A stretch of 41,907 nucleotides of DNA, taken from the NCBI GenBank assembly GCA_947565865.1, contig CANOHT010000026.1, positions 1 to 41,907 on the forward strand. Direction: 5' to 3'. Position 1 is the stretch's first letter; the number at the start of each line of letters is the position of its first letter. Below the pieces are notes generated by a model. It worked only from the letters and a program-made list of their open reading frames with translations. It ran no database searches and was not told where the DNA came from. The stretch is from an uncultured Clostridia bacterium. GTDB taxonomy: Bacteria > Bacillota > Clostridia > Christensenellales > Aristaeellaceae. A program made the translations under genes and the position numbers. This document shows, piece by piece, positions 16,086 through 23,452 of this stretch.

Positions 16086-16787
16086 TTACTGCTTGCGCGG
16101 GTCGATCCAGGTCACGGCGCCGTCCTCGGCCTTGAAACGGCCATAGGTACCGATATTCTTCTCGTAGGCCTCGTTGGGGCTCATGCCCTTCTTGATGGCG
16201 TCCATCATCTTGCCCAGGGACAGGAACTGATAGCCGCAGACCTGGTTGTCCTTGTCCAGCGCCATTTTAAGGACGTAGCCCTCGGCCATTTCCAGATAAC
16301 GGGTGCCCTTCATCTTGGTGCCGTACATGGTGCCCACCTGAGAGCGCAGGCCCTTGCCCAGATCCTCCAGACCGGCGCCCACGCGCAGGCCGTCGTCCGA
16401 GAAGGCGGACTGAGTGCGGCCATAAACGATCTGCAGGAACAACTCGCGCATGGCGGTGTTGATGGCGTCACACACCAGGTCGGTGTTCAGGGCCTCCAGA
16501 ATGGTTTTGCCGGGCAGGATCTCGCTGGCCATGGCGGCGGAGTGCGTCATGCCGGAGCAGCCGATGGTTTCCACCAGCGCTTCCTCAATGACGCCTTCCT
16601 TCACGTTCAGGGTCAGCTTGCAGGTGCCCTGCTGGGGAGCGCACCAGCCAATGCCGTGGGTGAGGCCGGAAATATCCTTGATCTCCTTGGCCTGAATCCA
16701 CTTGCCCTCTTCCGGGATGGGCGCGGGGCCGTGATTGGGGCCCTTGGCGACGCATACCATTTCTTCAACTTCCTTGGTGTATTGCAT
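16086..16787 (-). CDS. NifU/IscU-like Fe-S cluster scaffold protein
   Basis: The 233-residue product has an IscU-like core with three candidate cluster ligands: the Cys in GIGWCAPQQGTC, in VETIGCSGMTHS and in TDLVCDAIN. An extension of about 100 residues follows, not found in short IscU proteins, ending GAVTWIDPRKQ. It probably binds or transfers an Fe-S cluster, perhaps to the adjacent GGGtGRT protein; that partnership rests on conserved gene neighbourhood. The start follows AGGAGGAACGAATTCG. A TATAAT box (16854-16859, minus) lies 66 bases upstream, with only a weak T-rich -35. Confidence 0.85.
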   Translation of the reverse strand: MQYTKEVEEMVCVAKGPNHGPAPIPEEGKWIQAKEIKDISGLTHGIGWCAPQQGTCKLTLNVKEGVIEEALVETIGCSGMTHSAAMASEILPGKTILEALNTDLVCDAINTAMRELFLQIVYGRTQSAFSDDGLRVGAGLEDLGKGLRSQVGTMYGTKMKGTRYLEMAEGYVLKMALDKDNQVCGYQFLSLGKMMDAIKKGMSPNEAYEKNIGTYGRFKAEDGAVTWIDPRKQ

Positions 16788-16853
16788 CGAATTCGTTCCT
16801 CCTATCTGCTTGATAGTCGTGACAAAGGATGGTCAAAAACCACCGTCCTTTTT

Positions 16854-16882
16854 ATTATACCATAACCAGGCTCAATAAAAAA
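16854..16882 (-). promoter_or_regulatory. Probable promoter of the Fe-S scaffold/GGGtGRT operon
   Basis: A perfect TATAAT on the minus strand (16854-16859) has only TTTTTT at the -35 position; the surrounding bases are A/T rich, which can compensate. Confidence 0.5.
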
Positions 16883-16923
16883 GAGTTTTTTTAACAATTT
16901 CATTGAAATTGACAGCAAGAGCA

Positions 16924-16956
16924 AAGCCGCCTGTTTCTTGGCGAAACAGGCGGCTT
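16924..16956 (-). terminator. Hairpin terminator after the Thr/Pro-repeat gene
   Basis: A perfect 13-bp inverted repeat AAGCCGCCTGTTT / AAACAGGCGGCTT with a 7-base loop lies 9 bases past the stop codon. On the minus strand it is followed by TGCTCTTG, a weak T-tract. Confidence 0.65.
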
Positions 16957-16964
16957 GACGCGGC

Positions 16965-17642
16965 TTACTTTGTTTTGTCCAGCACCCCGTTCACATAGGT
17001 GTCAGTGCGCTGGAGAATCTCGGTCTGGGTGTCATCATCATAGGTATAGATCTTTTCGGTGTAGGATGAGGTAGCGCTGTCAAAGTCGCTGACAACGGAG
17101 TAATGTGTCAGCTTGTTGTTGCTGTCATAATATTCAACGCGCAGCAGCGTTTCGTTATCATTATCGTAAATGGATGTGGTGTGATCGTACTGATCAAGGA
17201 CGGATTTCGGAGGTTCGGGGGAAGGCGTGGGGGCTTCGGTGGGCGCCGCCGTCGGAATGGCGGTGGGCTGCTGGGTCGGGGCTTCGGTGGGCGCCGTCGT
17301 AGGCGCTGCGGTAGGCTGCTCGGTGGGGACAGCGGTAGGCGCTTCGGTGGGCCGCTCGGTAGGCACGGCGGTAGGCTGCTCGGTGGGAACAGCGGTAGGC
17401 GCTTCGGTGGGCCGCACAGTAGGCGCGGCGGTTGGCTGGGCTGTGGGCTCGGCAGCCGACCTGTTTGCCTGGACATCGGCGGACGGCGCGGCTCCCGCGT
17501 CAGCGGACGCATGCGGGACGATTTGGTTGCTGAACGACTCGCCTTCCTCTGCAAGAGGCGACGAATTCAGCGGGGAGAGAATGGATGTGCAGGCAAGAAA
17601 GACGGCCAAAACACGGGACGCAATCAGGTGAACAAAATTCAT
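16965..17642 (-). CDS. Secreted Thr/Pro-repeat protein
   Basis: The 225-residue product has a hydrophobic signal sequence (residues about 3-30, with a possible non-canonical FLAC lipobox). A region of about 80 residues consists of PTA-x-PTE-x repeats, encoded by 60-bp DNA repeats at 17281-17430. A C-terminal domain of about 75 residues is rich in Tyr, Asp and Thr (DNDNETLLRVEYYDSNN, KIYTYDDDTQTE) and looks like short beta-strands. The repeat region probably spans the cell wall and may be glycosylated. The start (17642) sits 8 bases after GGAGG; the earlier ATG overlaps that site. Function unknown. Confidence 0.7.
   Translation of the reverse strand: MNFVHLIASRVLAVFLACTSILSPLNSSPLAEEGESFSNQIVPHASADAGAAPSADVQANRSAAEPTAQPTAAPTVRPTEAPTAVPTEQPTAVPTERPTEAPTAVPTEQPTAAPTTAPTEAPTQQPTAIPTAAPTEAPTPSPEPPKSVLDQYDHTTSIYDNDNETLLRVEYYDSNNKLTHYSVVSDFDSATSSYTEKIYTYDDDTQTEILQRTDTYVNGVLDKTK
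17281..17430. repeat. 60-bp in-frame repeats in the Thr/Pro-repeat gene
   Basis: Units at 17281-17340 and 17341-17400 are nearly identical, and a third is half complete to 17430. Each encodes 20 residues of the PT-x-x series, so copy changes keep the frame. Confidence 0.85.
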
Positions 17643-17697
17643 CAGGCAAACCTCCTCCATGTTAGCAGGGATATTATAGAAGAGGAAAGGACAATTG

Positions 17698-18456
17698 TCA
17701 AGGGTGTGCCTCGATGGCCGCGGTCTGCGCCCAGGAAGGCCAGGTAAGCCCGCGCAGAAGGCAGTCCTGCCGGGTCAGAAGGACGGGGAGAGCGGCCTCA
17801 TGTCCGCCGGCCGAGGGAGTGGCGTCCACGGCGAACCAACGGCCGTCCACCCGCGCAAGGTTCCACAGATGCGGCCCGCGGGGGTTCCGCCCGCACTGAT
17901 AGCCCATCGGGATGCCGGACAGTGTACCCAGGAGGTACAGCGCGTCGCTGAAGCCCTGACAATTGGCCTGACCTTCTGTCAGGGCGGTTACGCCGCTGAC
18001 GAGGACGGCGCAGGCGGCGCGGCCGGGAAGGGCGGTGGCATAGCGGACGCGGGAAGCCAGCGCGGAGATCAGAAAGCGCAGCTGGTCGGAGGGTAAAGCA
18101 TAGCGGCTCTGAGCTTCCCGGACAAGGCCGAGCGCTGCGTCCAGGGCGGTGCGCTCCCGGGCCGTCAGTGCGTGGGGAGCGGCGGCAAGCCAGGCGTCCG
18201 CCAAACGAAGTCCGTCGCGGTACCCAAGGCGGCATCGCACGGCGATGAAGCTTCGCTCCCGACAGATGTGCCTGGCAGAGCGCTGTACCCACGGCAGCAG
18301 CAGATCCAGCGCGCCGTGAAGCTGGGCGGTGGAAAGCTCGGCCGCGGCGTCTGTCAGGCGGAAGACGGCTTCTGTCCGCCGCTCCCGCTGAACCTTTACC
18401 AGAAAGGGCCGAAGGGCCTCCAGGGCCGAAAAAGTCTCGGGCAGGGGCAAGGGCAT
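17698..18456 (-). CDS. Transglutaminase-like cysteine-protease-fold protein
   Basis: The 252-residue product has a helical N-terminal half of about 120 residues. A transglutaminase-like core follows, with the Cys in GQANCQGFSDAL (C166), the His in GPHLWNL (H196) and the Asp in WFAVDATP (D211). This Cys-His-Asp order and spacing fits the transglutaminase/protease superfamily. No signal peptide is seen, so the protein should be cytosolic, acting as a peptidase or amide-bond enzyme; substrate unknown. The start at 18456 follows AAAGGGGAT; the longer frame to 18645 overlaps the upstream gene and is rejected. The AI-2E family gene lies 55 bases upstream with a hairpin between. Confidence 0.72.
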   Translation of the reverse strand: MPLPLPETFSALEALRPFLVKVQRERRTEAVFRLTDAAAELSTAQLHGALDLLLPWVQRSARHICRERSFIAVRCRLGYRDGLRLADAWLAAAPHALTARERTALDAALGLVREAQSRYALPSDQLRFLISALASRVRYATALPGRAACAVLVSGVTALTEGQANCQGFSDALYLLGTLSGIPMGYQCGRNPRGPHLWNLARVDGRWFAVDATPSAGGHEAALPVLLTRQDCLLRGLTWPSWAQTAAIEAHP

Positions 18457-18476
18457 ATCCCCTTTCTCTTTGGTAT

Positions 18477-18507
18477 AAAAAGCGGGCCCGCCATCAGACG
18501 CGCCCGC
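18477..18507 (-). terminator. Hairpin terminator after the AI-2E family gene
   Basis: On the minus strand GCGGGC, a loop and GCCCGC are followed by TTTTTATA. It sits just before the transglutaminase-like gene, so that gene depends on read-through or a promoter I cannot see. Confidence 0.6.
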
Positions 18508-18511
18508 GGTG

Positions 18512-19741
18512 TTATTTCCGTTTTTTCTGCCCGGCCTCTCGCCGCAATGGACGGGGCGGGGCGGAGGTCGGAGGCGCCTCGGCATCCCGCATGGCAGGAA
18601 TGTTCCTAAGCGGCAGCAGCATATCAGTGCGCACACGCATATCATGGCGGATAAGCCGGTACAGCGTGGCCGTCAGTGGGACGCCCACCACCATGCCGCC
18701 GATGCCCGCGATGCCGCCGCCCACCGTGACCGCCGCAAGCACCCAGATGCCCGGCAGCCCGATGGACTGGCCTACCACCCGGGGGAAGATCAGATTGCCT
18801 TCCAGCTGCTGGAGGATGATGAGGAACACCAGGAACAGCAGGGCTTTCACAGGGTCTACCGTGAAAATCAGGAAAGCGCCCACACCTGCGCCGATGTACG
18901 CGCCGGCAATGGGAATCAATGCGGTGAAGCCGATTAGCGTGCCGATCATCACCGCATAGGGGAACTGGAAAATCACCATGCCCAGGATGCACAGGGAGCC
19001 CAGAATCAGCGCCTCCGTACACTGGCCCACAATGTAGCTATGGAAGGATTCGTCCATGGTGCCCAGAAAATAGAACAGCTTCCGTTCCACTTTTTCGCCC
19101 AGATAGGCGCGGATCAGCCGATGCAGCTGCGCGCCGATCTTTTCCTTGCCCGCCAGAAGGTAGAAGGCGAAGACCAGGCTCAGGAAAAAGGAGATCAGCT
19201 TGGCCGCGGTGGTGGAGACCACGGAGACCGTGGCGCCCAGTACGCCGCCCACGCCGGAAATCAGCAGGTTCAGCCCCTTGGTGACGGTGCCCTGCCAGTC
19301 GAAATTATCGGCGGGCAGCAGGCTGCTGACGGCTTCCAGATAGCCAGCCTCAGCCAGCTTTTCCTCAATCCACTGGAAGAACTGAGCCAGCGCGCCGGGC
19401 AGCGAGGCAACGATCAGATTGATGGCGTGAATCAACTCGGGAAGGATCATCCGCACCAATACGAACAGCACCAGCACCGCCGTGGCGAAGGCCAGTAGCA
19501 TGCATAGAGGACGGCGGAGCCTCGCCATCCAGGCCTTGGCGCAGTTGGGGAAAAAGCGCTTTTCATAAAAGCGCATCAGCACATTGACCACATAGGCGAT
19601 ACCGCCGCCCAGGAGCAGCGGCATGGCAGCGCCCAGCATATTGAAGGCCGTGGCGGTGAGCGGCTCCCAGTAGCGCAGCACCAGATAGACCACGATCACC
19701 GTAACGCCAGCGCGCATGCAGGTTTTCCATTCCAGGCGCAT
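18512..19741 (-). CDS. AI-2E family (UPF0118/PerM-like) membrane protein
   Basis: The 409-residue product has the family pattern of paired hydrophobic segments: two or three N-terminal helices, a soluble middle domain (about 120-160), then further helices to about 350. Signature segments are MIGTLIGFTALIPIAGAYIG and QQLEGNLIFPRVVGQSIGLP. The C-terminal 50 residues are basic and Pro-rich. Members export diverse substrates (AI-2 in some, ions or unknown in others), so the substrate is open. The ATG follows AAAGGGTGAGATC. Confidence 0.9.
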   Translation of the reverse strand: MRLEWKTCMRAGVTVIVVYLVLRYWEPLTATAFNMLGAAMPLLLGGGIAYVVNVLMRFYEKRFFPNCAKAWMARLRRPLCMLLAFATAVLVLFVLVRMILPELIHAINLIVASLPGALAQFFQWIEEKLAEAGYLEAVSSLLPADNFDWQGTVTKGLNLLISGVGGVLGATVSVVSTTAAKLISFFLSLVFAFYLLAGKEKIGAQLHRLIRAYLGEKVERKLFYFLGTMDESFHSYIVGQCTEALILGSLCILGMVIFQFPYAVMIGTLIGFTALIPIAGAYIGAGVGAFLIFTVDPVKALLFLVFLIILQQLEGNLIFPRVVGQSIGLPGIWVLAAVTVGGGIAGIGGMVVGVPLTATLYRLIRHDMRVRTDMLLPLRNIPAMRDAEAPPTSAPPRPLRREAGQKKRK

Positions 19742-19896
19742 GATCTCACCCTTTCTTATCCATGCAGGATATACCGAAATCCTCCGGGATTATGCATCAA
19801 GGCGCTGCCCGTCCGCCATTGGCGAGAAATGACGGGTCATCGCCACATGAACGGCGGTTCAGCCGCATACGCTCTTGCGAAGAGGAGGGGATGGCC

Positions 19897-20136
19897 ATGA
19901 GCCTGAGCGAATTGCGGCAAAAGGATGTCGTGAATACCAGGGACGGCCATTGCCTGGGCAAGGTGATGGACCTCGAATTCTGCGCGGTGGACGGCCGAAT
20001 CACCGCGCTGGTGGTGCCGGGCGAATTCAGCCTGGCGGGGCTTTTGCGCGGAGAACGCAGCGGCTACGTCATTCCATGGGAAAACATCTGCAAAATCGGT
20101 GACGACGTGATTCTGGTGGACGTTCCCGAAATATGA
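19897..20136 (+). CDS. YlmC/YmxH family PRC-barrel protein
   Basis: A 79-residue single PRC-barrel protein: MSLSELRQKDVVNTRDG, GKVMDLEF, a GRITALVVPGEF turn and IPWENICKIGDDVILVDV at the end, closely matching the YlmC/YmxH family of spore-forming Firmicutes. Its role there is poorly defined. The ATG at 19897 is 8 bases after AGGAGG; the ATG two codons earlier abuts the same site and is less likely. No strong upstream promoter was found; the gene is divergent from the AI-2E family gene. Confidence 0.88.
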   Translation: MSLSELRQKDVVNTRDGHCLGKVMDLEFCAVDGRITALVVPGEFSLAGLLRGERSGYVIPWENICKIGDDVILVDVPEI

Positions 20137-20162
20137 AGGAAGCCGGGCCCGTCGCTGCGGGC

Positions 20163-20999
20163 TCAGCCGTCCTCCAGGCTTTCCTTGATTTCGCGGCCCT
20201 CCCGCAAAAGTGCGCGCATCCGTTCGCGGTCGTTGTCACGCAGGGCGTCGCGGTATTCGCTCAGCCGCTGTACAAGGCCCTCGACCTCAGGCAGAAGGGC
20301 CTCGCGGTTGTCGAAGAACAATTCCGTCCACATATCCTCGGCCAGACGGGCCACGCGGGTCATGTCCGCGAAGCTCCCGGCGGAGAAGCCCTTATGCTTC
20401 CCGGCCAGGGGGCACTTGACATAGGCGCTGGACACCACATGGGCCAGCTGGCTGGTGTAGGCGATCATCTCGTCATGAACGCGGGGGGTAGTGAACTGCA
20501 CCCGGCGGAAGCCCAGATCCATAAAGAAGTCCCGCGCCCGCTGAAGCACCGCGATGTCCTCGTCCCCCAGGGGGGTCAGGATCATGCTGGCCCGGTCGAA
20601 CAGATCATCCCGGGCGTACTTGAAGCCGGAACGTTCCCGGCCGGCCATGGGATGCCCGCCGATGTAGTGCCAGCCATGGGCCTTGGCTACCGGAGCCAGC
20701 TGATCGCAGATCGCCTGCTTGACGCCGCCGCAGTCGATTACCAGCGCGCCGGGCTTGAAGGCCTCCGCGTGGCTGGTGATCCATTCCACGATGGCGCCGG
20801 GGTACAGCGCTACCAGCACCACATCGCACAGGGCGACGTCCTCCGGGCGCATTTCCCTGTCGATGGCGTCCATGAGCAACGCCTGGGCAATGGTTTGGGG
20901 ATTCAGGTCACAGCCCAGAACCGTTGCCTCGGTATGCAGCTTGACCGTCTTGGCCAGGGAGCCGCCGATAAGTCCCAGGCCGACAATGCCGACATTCAT
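20163..20999 (-). CDS. tyrA: Prephenate dehydrogenase
   Basis: This NAD-dependent enzyme oxidatively decarboxylates prephenate to 4-hydroxyphenylpyruvate in tyrosine synthesis. The 278-residue product starts with the Rossmann motif VGLGLIGGSLA. It also has the conserved GWHYIGGHPMAGRERSG, and AYTSQLAHVVSSA in the helical C-terminal domain. There is no fused ACT or chorismate mutase domain. GGAGGGAAAATC precedes the ATG. It converges with ylmC (26 bases between stops) and has no other aromatic gene beside it. Confidence 0.94.
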   Translation of the reverse strand: MNVGIVGLGLIGGSLAKTVKLHTEATVLGCDLNPQTIAQALLMDAIDREMRPEDVALCDVVLVALYPGAIVEWITSHAEAFKPGALVIDCGGVKQAICDQLAPVAKAHGWHYIGGHPMAGRERSGFKYARDDLFDRASMILTPLGDEDIAVLQRARDFFMDLGFRRVQFTTPRVHDEMIAYTSQLAHVVSSAYVKCPLAGKHKGFSAGSFADMTRVARLAEDMWTELFFDNREALLPEVEGLVQRLSEYRDALRDNDRERMRALLREGREIKESLEDG

Positions 21000-21079
21000 G
21001 ATTTTCCCTCCATTCTGCCATGCTACCCGATGAATATTCGACAGAAGGGGAAGAAATTCCTGCCTGGAAGGGACGCTGG

Positions 21080-21519
21080 AAGGGGCGCCGCCCCTTCACT
21101 CCGGCAGGAGAGCCGTCGGCCCTCCTGCACCTCCCGTTTCGCGCTGCGCGTGGCCAGGGTGTGACGAGAGGCTGGGGAAGTGCAGCAGTGCGGGCGATGG
21201 GCGCGAAGGGGCTCTGCCCCTTAACCCCGGCAGGAGGGCCATCGGCCCTCCTGCACCTCCCGTTTCGCGCTGCGCGCGGCCAGGGTGTGACGAGAGGCTG
21301 GGGAAGTGCGGCAGTGCGGGCGATGGGCGCGAAGAGGCGCTGCCCCTTCACCCCGGCAGGAGGGCCGTCGGCCCTCCTTCACCTCCCGTTTCGCGCTGCG
21401 CGCGGCCGGGGTATGACGAGAGGCTGGGGAAGTGCGGCAGTGCGGGCGATGGGCACGAAGGGGCGCTGCCCCTTCACTCCGGCAGGAGGGCCGACGGCCC
21501 TCCTTCACCTTCCATTTCG
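21080..21519. repeat. 126-bp tandem repeat array made of nested palindromes
   Basis: Three full units (21080-21205, 21206-21331, 21332-21457) and a half unit from 21458 repeat at exactly 126 bases with few changes. Each unit contains GGGGCGctGCCCC-type and GGAGGGCCgtcGGCCCTCC hairpins, then a TTTCGCGCTGCGCG inverted pair. Because 126 is divisible by three, long frames stay open on both strands, but none has a plausible protein or start. The array lies in the gap between tyrA (upstream side) and the 3' end of the anti-sigma gene. Confidence 0.9.
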
Positions 21520-21543
21520 CGCGGGAAGGTGGAGAAAATCGAC

Positions 21544-22422
21544 TTACTCATCCACTGGAGCCAGCTCAGACAGTGGCGCGGGGAGCGCTTTGAAGGGCAG
21601 CGAGTAGTAGCCGCGACTTTGGTCGGCGGCCCACTCAGGCACGGCGTCGCACAGCTGGGCAACCTTGGCGGCAAGCTCCCAATAGCGTTCATTGTATTCC
21701 TCGTCGCTCATGGTTTGCCAGGCCCAGGAACGAGTGAACTGCTGAAGCTCCTGCTCGGCTTTGTAGTAATCCTCCATCTCCTGCGAGCAATAGGGGATGT
21801 CCTGGTAGGGTTCGTAAATCAACTGCTCGTTGCCATCGACGTCTACGCGCTTATAGGTAACGGGTGTGTCGATGCCGTCAAGCCATTGACCGTTCTCCCA
21901 ACGGCCGTAAATTTCTGAAAATACGCTTGTTTGATTGGTGCCGTTCGATCCGATCAGCCCTTTATGCAGGCGAAGAACACGAACGCCGTCTTCATCCGTG
22001 TATTCTGAATGGCCATGATAATAGGAGCTGGTGGCGACCTTTATGGTCTTGATAACGGCGTTGCTGCTCCGCATCCGCGAAAGGCTCACCGAGTATTCCG
22101 ACAGGGGCATGTCGTAGCTGTAATCATGGACAAAATGAAGCCCCGCCGTCAGCAGGAAAATTCCCAGGACAACGCCCAAGAGCACCTTCATCGCGGCTCG
22201 GCGCTTGCGGCGAATTTTGAGTTTGCTTGCGGCTCGTTCAAACTCCCGGCGATCCTGCTGGGTGTCGTTTTCCGGCAGCGCGTCCTTCATCTGAGCATAG
22301 ATGACCTTGCAGGCATGGCACTGTGCCACATGCTCCTCCACCAGCTCCCGGCTGTCCTCACTGACCACGCCGTCAATGTACATGGGCAAAAGATCCCGCA
22401 CGATATTGCAATCATTCTTCAT
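21544..22422 (-). CDS. Anti-sigma factor with zinc-binding ZAS domain
   Basis: The 292-residue product starts with a ZAS/zf-HC2 domain: C5, then H31, C35 and C38 in EEHVAQCHAC, the usual zinc ligands. A basic segment and one transmembrane helix (about 77-97) follow. An extracytoplasmic domain of about 195 residues, rich in Tyr, Glu and Trp, shows no family I recognise and is the likely sensor. It should hold the cognate ECF sigma factor inactive at the membrane until a signal releases it. Its start overlaps the sigma gene by 11 bases, indicating translational coupling. Confidence 0.88.
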   Translation of the reverse strand: MKNDCNIVRDLLPMYIDGVVSEDSRELVEEHVAQCHACKVIYAQMKDALPENDTQQDRREFERAASKLKIRRKRRAAMKVLLGVVLGIFLLTAGLHFVHDYSYDMPLSEYSVSLSRMRSSNAVIKTIKVATSSYYHGHSEYTDEDGVRVLRLHKGLIGSNGTNQTSVFSEIYGRWENGQWLDGIDTPVTYKRVDVDGNEQLIYEPYQDIPYCSQEMEDYYKAEQELQQFTRSWAWQTMSDEEYNERYWELAAKVAQLCDAVPEWAADQSRGYYSLPFKALPAPLSELAPVDE

Positions 22423-22903
22423 CGTTCCATTCCTCCTTGGCCATTTGGGATAGCAGCTGTCTCGCCCGGTAGTAGGTGACCCGGGCCCAGGCGTCCCGCT
22501 TGCCGAACAGGCTGCCGATTTGCGCGTGGCTCAGCCCGCCGAAGGTGCGCAGCGTGAACACCTCTCGGAAGGGCTCGGGCAGCTGGTGCAGAAGGCGGTG
22601 GACGGCCATCACCCGATCGCTGTCTACAATGGCGTCGGCGATGTCCGGCACGGCCTGCTCCGGCGTTTGCTCCAGGGACAGGGTAGGCTTGCGCCGCAGG
22701 ACGTTCAGGTACAGCCGCTTGGCAATGGTGCACAGCCAGGTGGAAACGCTGCTTTCTCCACGAAAACTATCCCAGTGCTTCAGCGCCTGATAGAAGGTCT
22801 CCTGCGTCAATTCCTCCGCCAGGTGGGCGTTGCCCGTCAGCCGCATGAGAAAACCGCGGATCATGGCCTCATACTGAGCGTAGGTTTCCTCAAAATCCGC
22901 CAT
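22412..22903 (-). CDS. ECF-type RNA polymerase sigma factor
   Basis: The 163-residue product has sigma region 2 (about 1-70, with AEELTQETFYQALKHWDSF and STWLCTIAKRLYLNVLRR) and region 4 (about 100-155, with LPEPFREVFTLRTFGGLS, then AQIGSLFGKRDAWARVTYYRAR). This two-domain layout defines ECF sigma factors. The start at 22903 follows AAGGGGGGT; three upstream codons of the longer frame lack one. The anti-sigma gene overlaps its end. A putative ECF-type promoter upstream suggests autoregulation. Confidence 0.93.
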   Translation of the reverse strand: MADFEETYAQYEAMIRGFLMRLTGNAHLAEELTQETFYQALKHWDSFRGESSVSTWLCTIAKRLYLNVLRRKPTLSLEQTPEQAVPDIADAIVDSDRVMAVHRLLHQLPEPFREVFTLRTFGGLSHAQIGSLFGKRDAWARVTYYRARQLLSQMAKEEWNDEE

Positions 22904-22926
22904 GGCGCCACCCCCCTTCACCCTAT

Positions 22927-22954
22927 CAGACACCCAAGGATGAAAAATGTAACA
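22927..22954 (-). promoter_or_regulatory. Putative ECF-type autoregulatory promoter
   Basis: On the minus strand TGTTAC (22949-22954), a 16-base spacer with a T-run and TGTCTG (22927-22932) resemble -35 'TGTAAC' and -10 'CGTC'-like ECF promoters. It lies 24 bases upstream of the sigma start codon. Confidence 0.5.
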
Positions 22955-23164
22955 AAGTTTTTGAAAAAGCGTCTGCTATTCCATGTGAGACTTGTTGGCA
23001 GAATACCAGGACATGTGGAACGTGCCAGTCCCATGTGCGGCCACGCATCAAAGCTAAACCAGACGAGAACCTTGCCGCTGGTTGGACATATCCATGCTCC
23101 AATGGAGGAGGACGACCGCCCCCGCGAGGCGGTATTAGCAGGTAACTTATGGCTGCGCACGTCG

Positions 23165-23420
23165 CGTTAAGCGACGGGGGCCTGGCGGCCGCCACTCATG
23201 CAGGTTGACTTTGGCGGCCCCCAGACCTCTTTGCTACTTTCTCCGTGGAGAAAGTAGAGCCTTTATGATGCAGAGCCTGGCAAAGGAAAAACCACCTTCG
23301 TAAAAAATTATTATCAAGCAGGGGTTTCGCCCTGCGGCGCGACCAAAGGCTTTCCGATCGCCCTTTGGAAACCTTCGGGGCCCTGCCAAGGCCCCTTTCC
23401 CCCATTGAAACAATGAGCGC
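23165..23420. repeat. Cluster of hairpins in a gene-free gap
   Basis: Inverted repeats follow one another: GGGGGCC...GGCCCCC (about 23175-23223), a perfect 24-base palindrome-with-spacer CTACTTTCTCCgtGGAGAAAGTAG (23234-23257), GCAGGGgtttcgCCCTGC, CCAAAGG...CCTTTGG and GGGGCC...GGCCCC. The gap from 22955 to 23452 has no supported gene. The elements look like dispersed repeats typical of some Clostridia. Confidence 0.6.
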
Positions 23421-23452
23421 CTGCGAACCGCAGACGCTCAAAAAACCAAACC

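Noticed and set aside
18457..18645. N-terminal extension of the transglutaminase-like protein
   Set aside because: It overlaps the AI-2E family gene and a terminator; the ATG at 18456 has its own ribosome site.
21080..21519. CRISPR-like appearance of regular repeats
   Set aside because: Units are contiguous at 126 bases with no unique spacers and no cas genes nearby.
21020..21607. Long open frames on both strands over the tandem array
   Set aside because: They result from a repeat period divisible by three in GC-rich DNA; no ribosome site and no protein-like composition.
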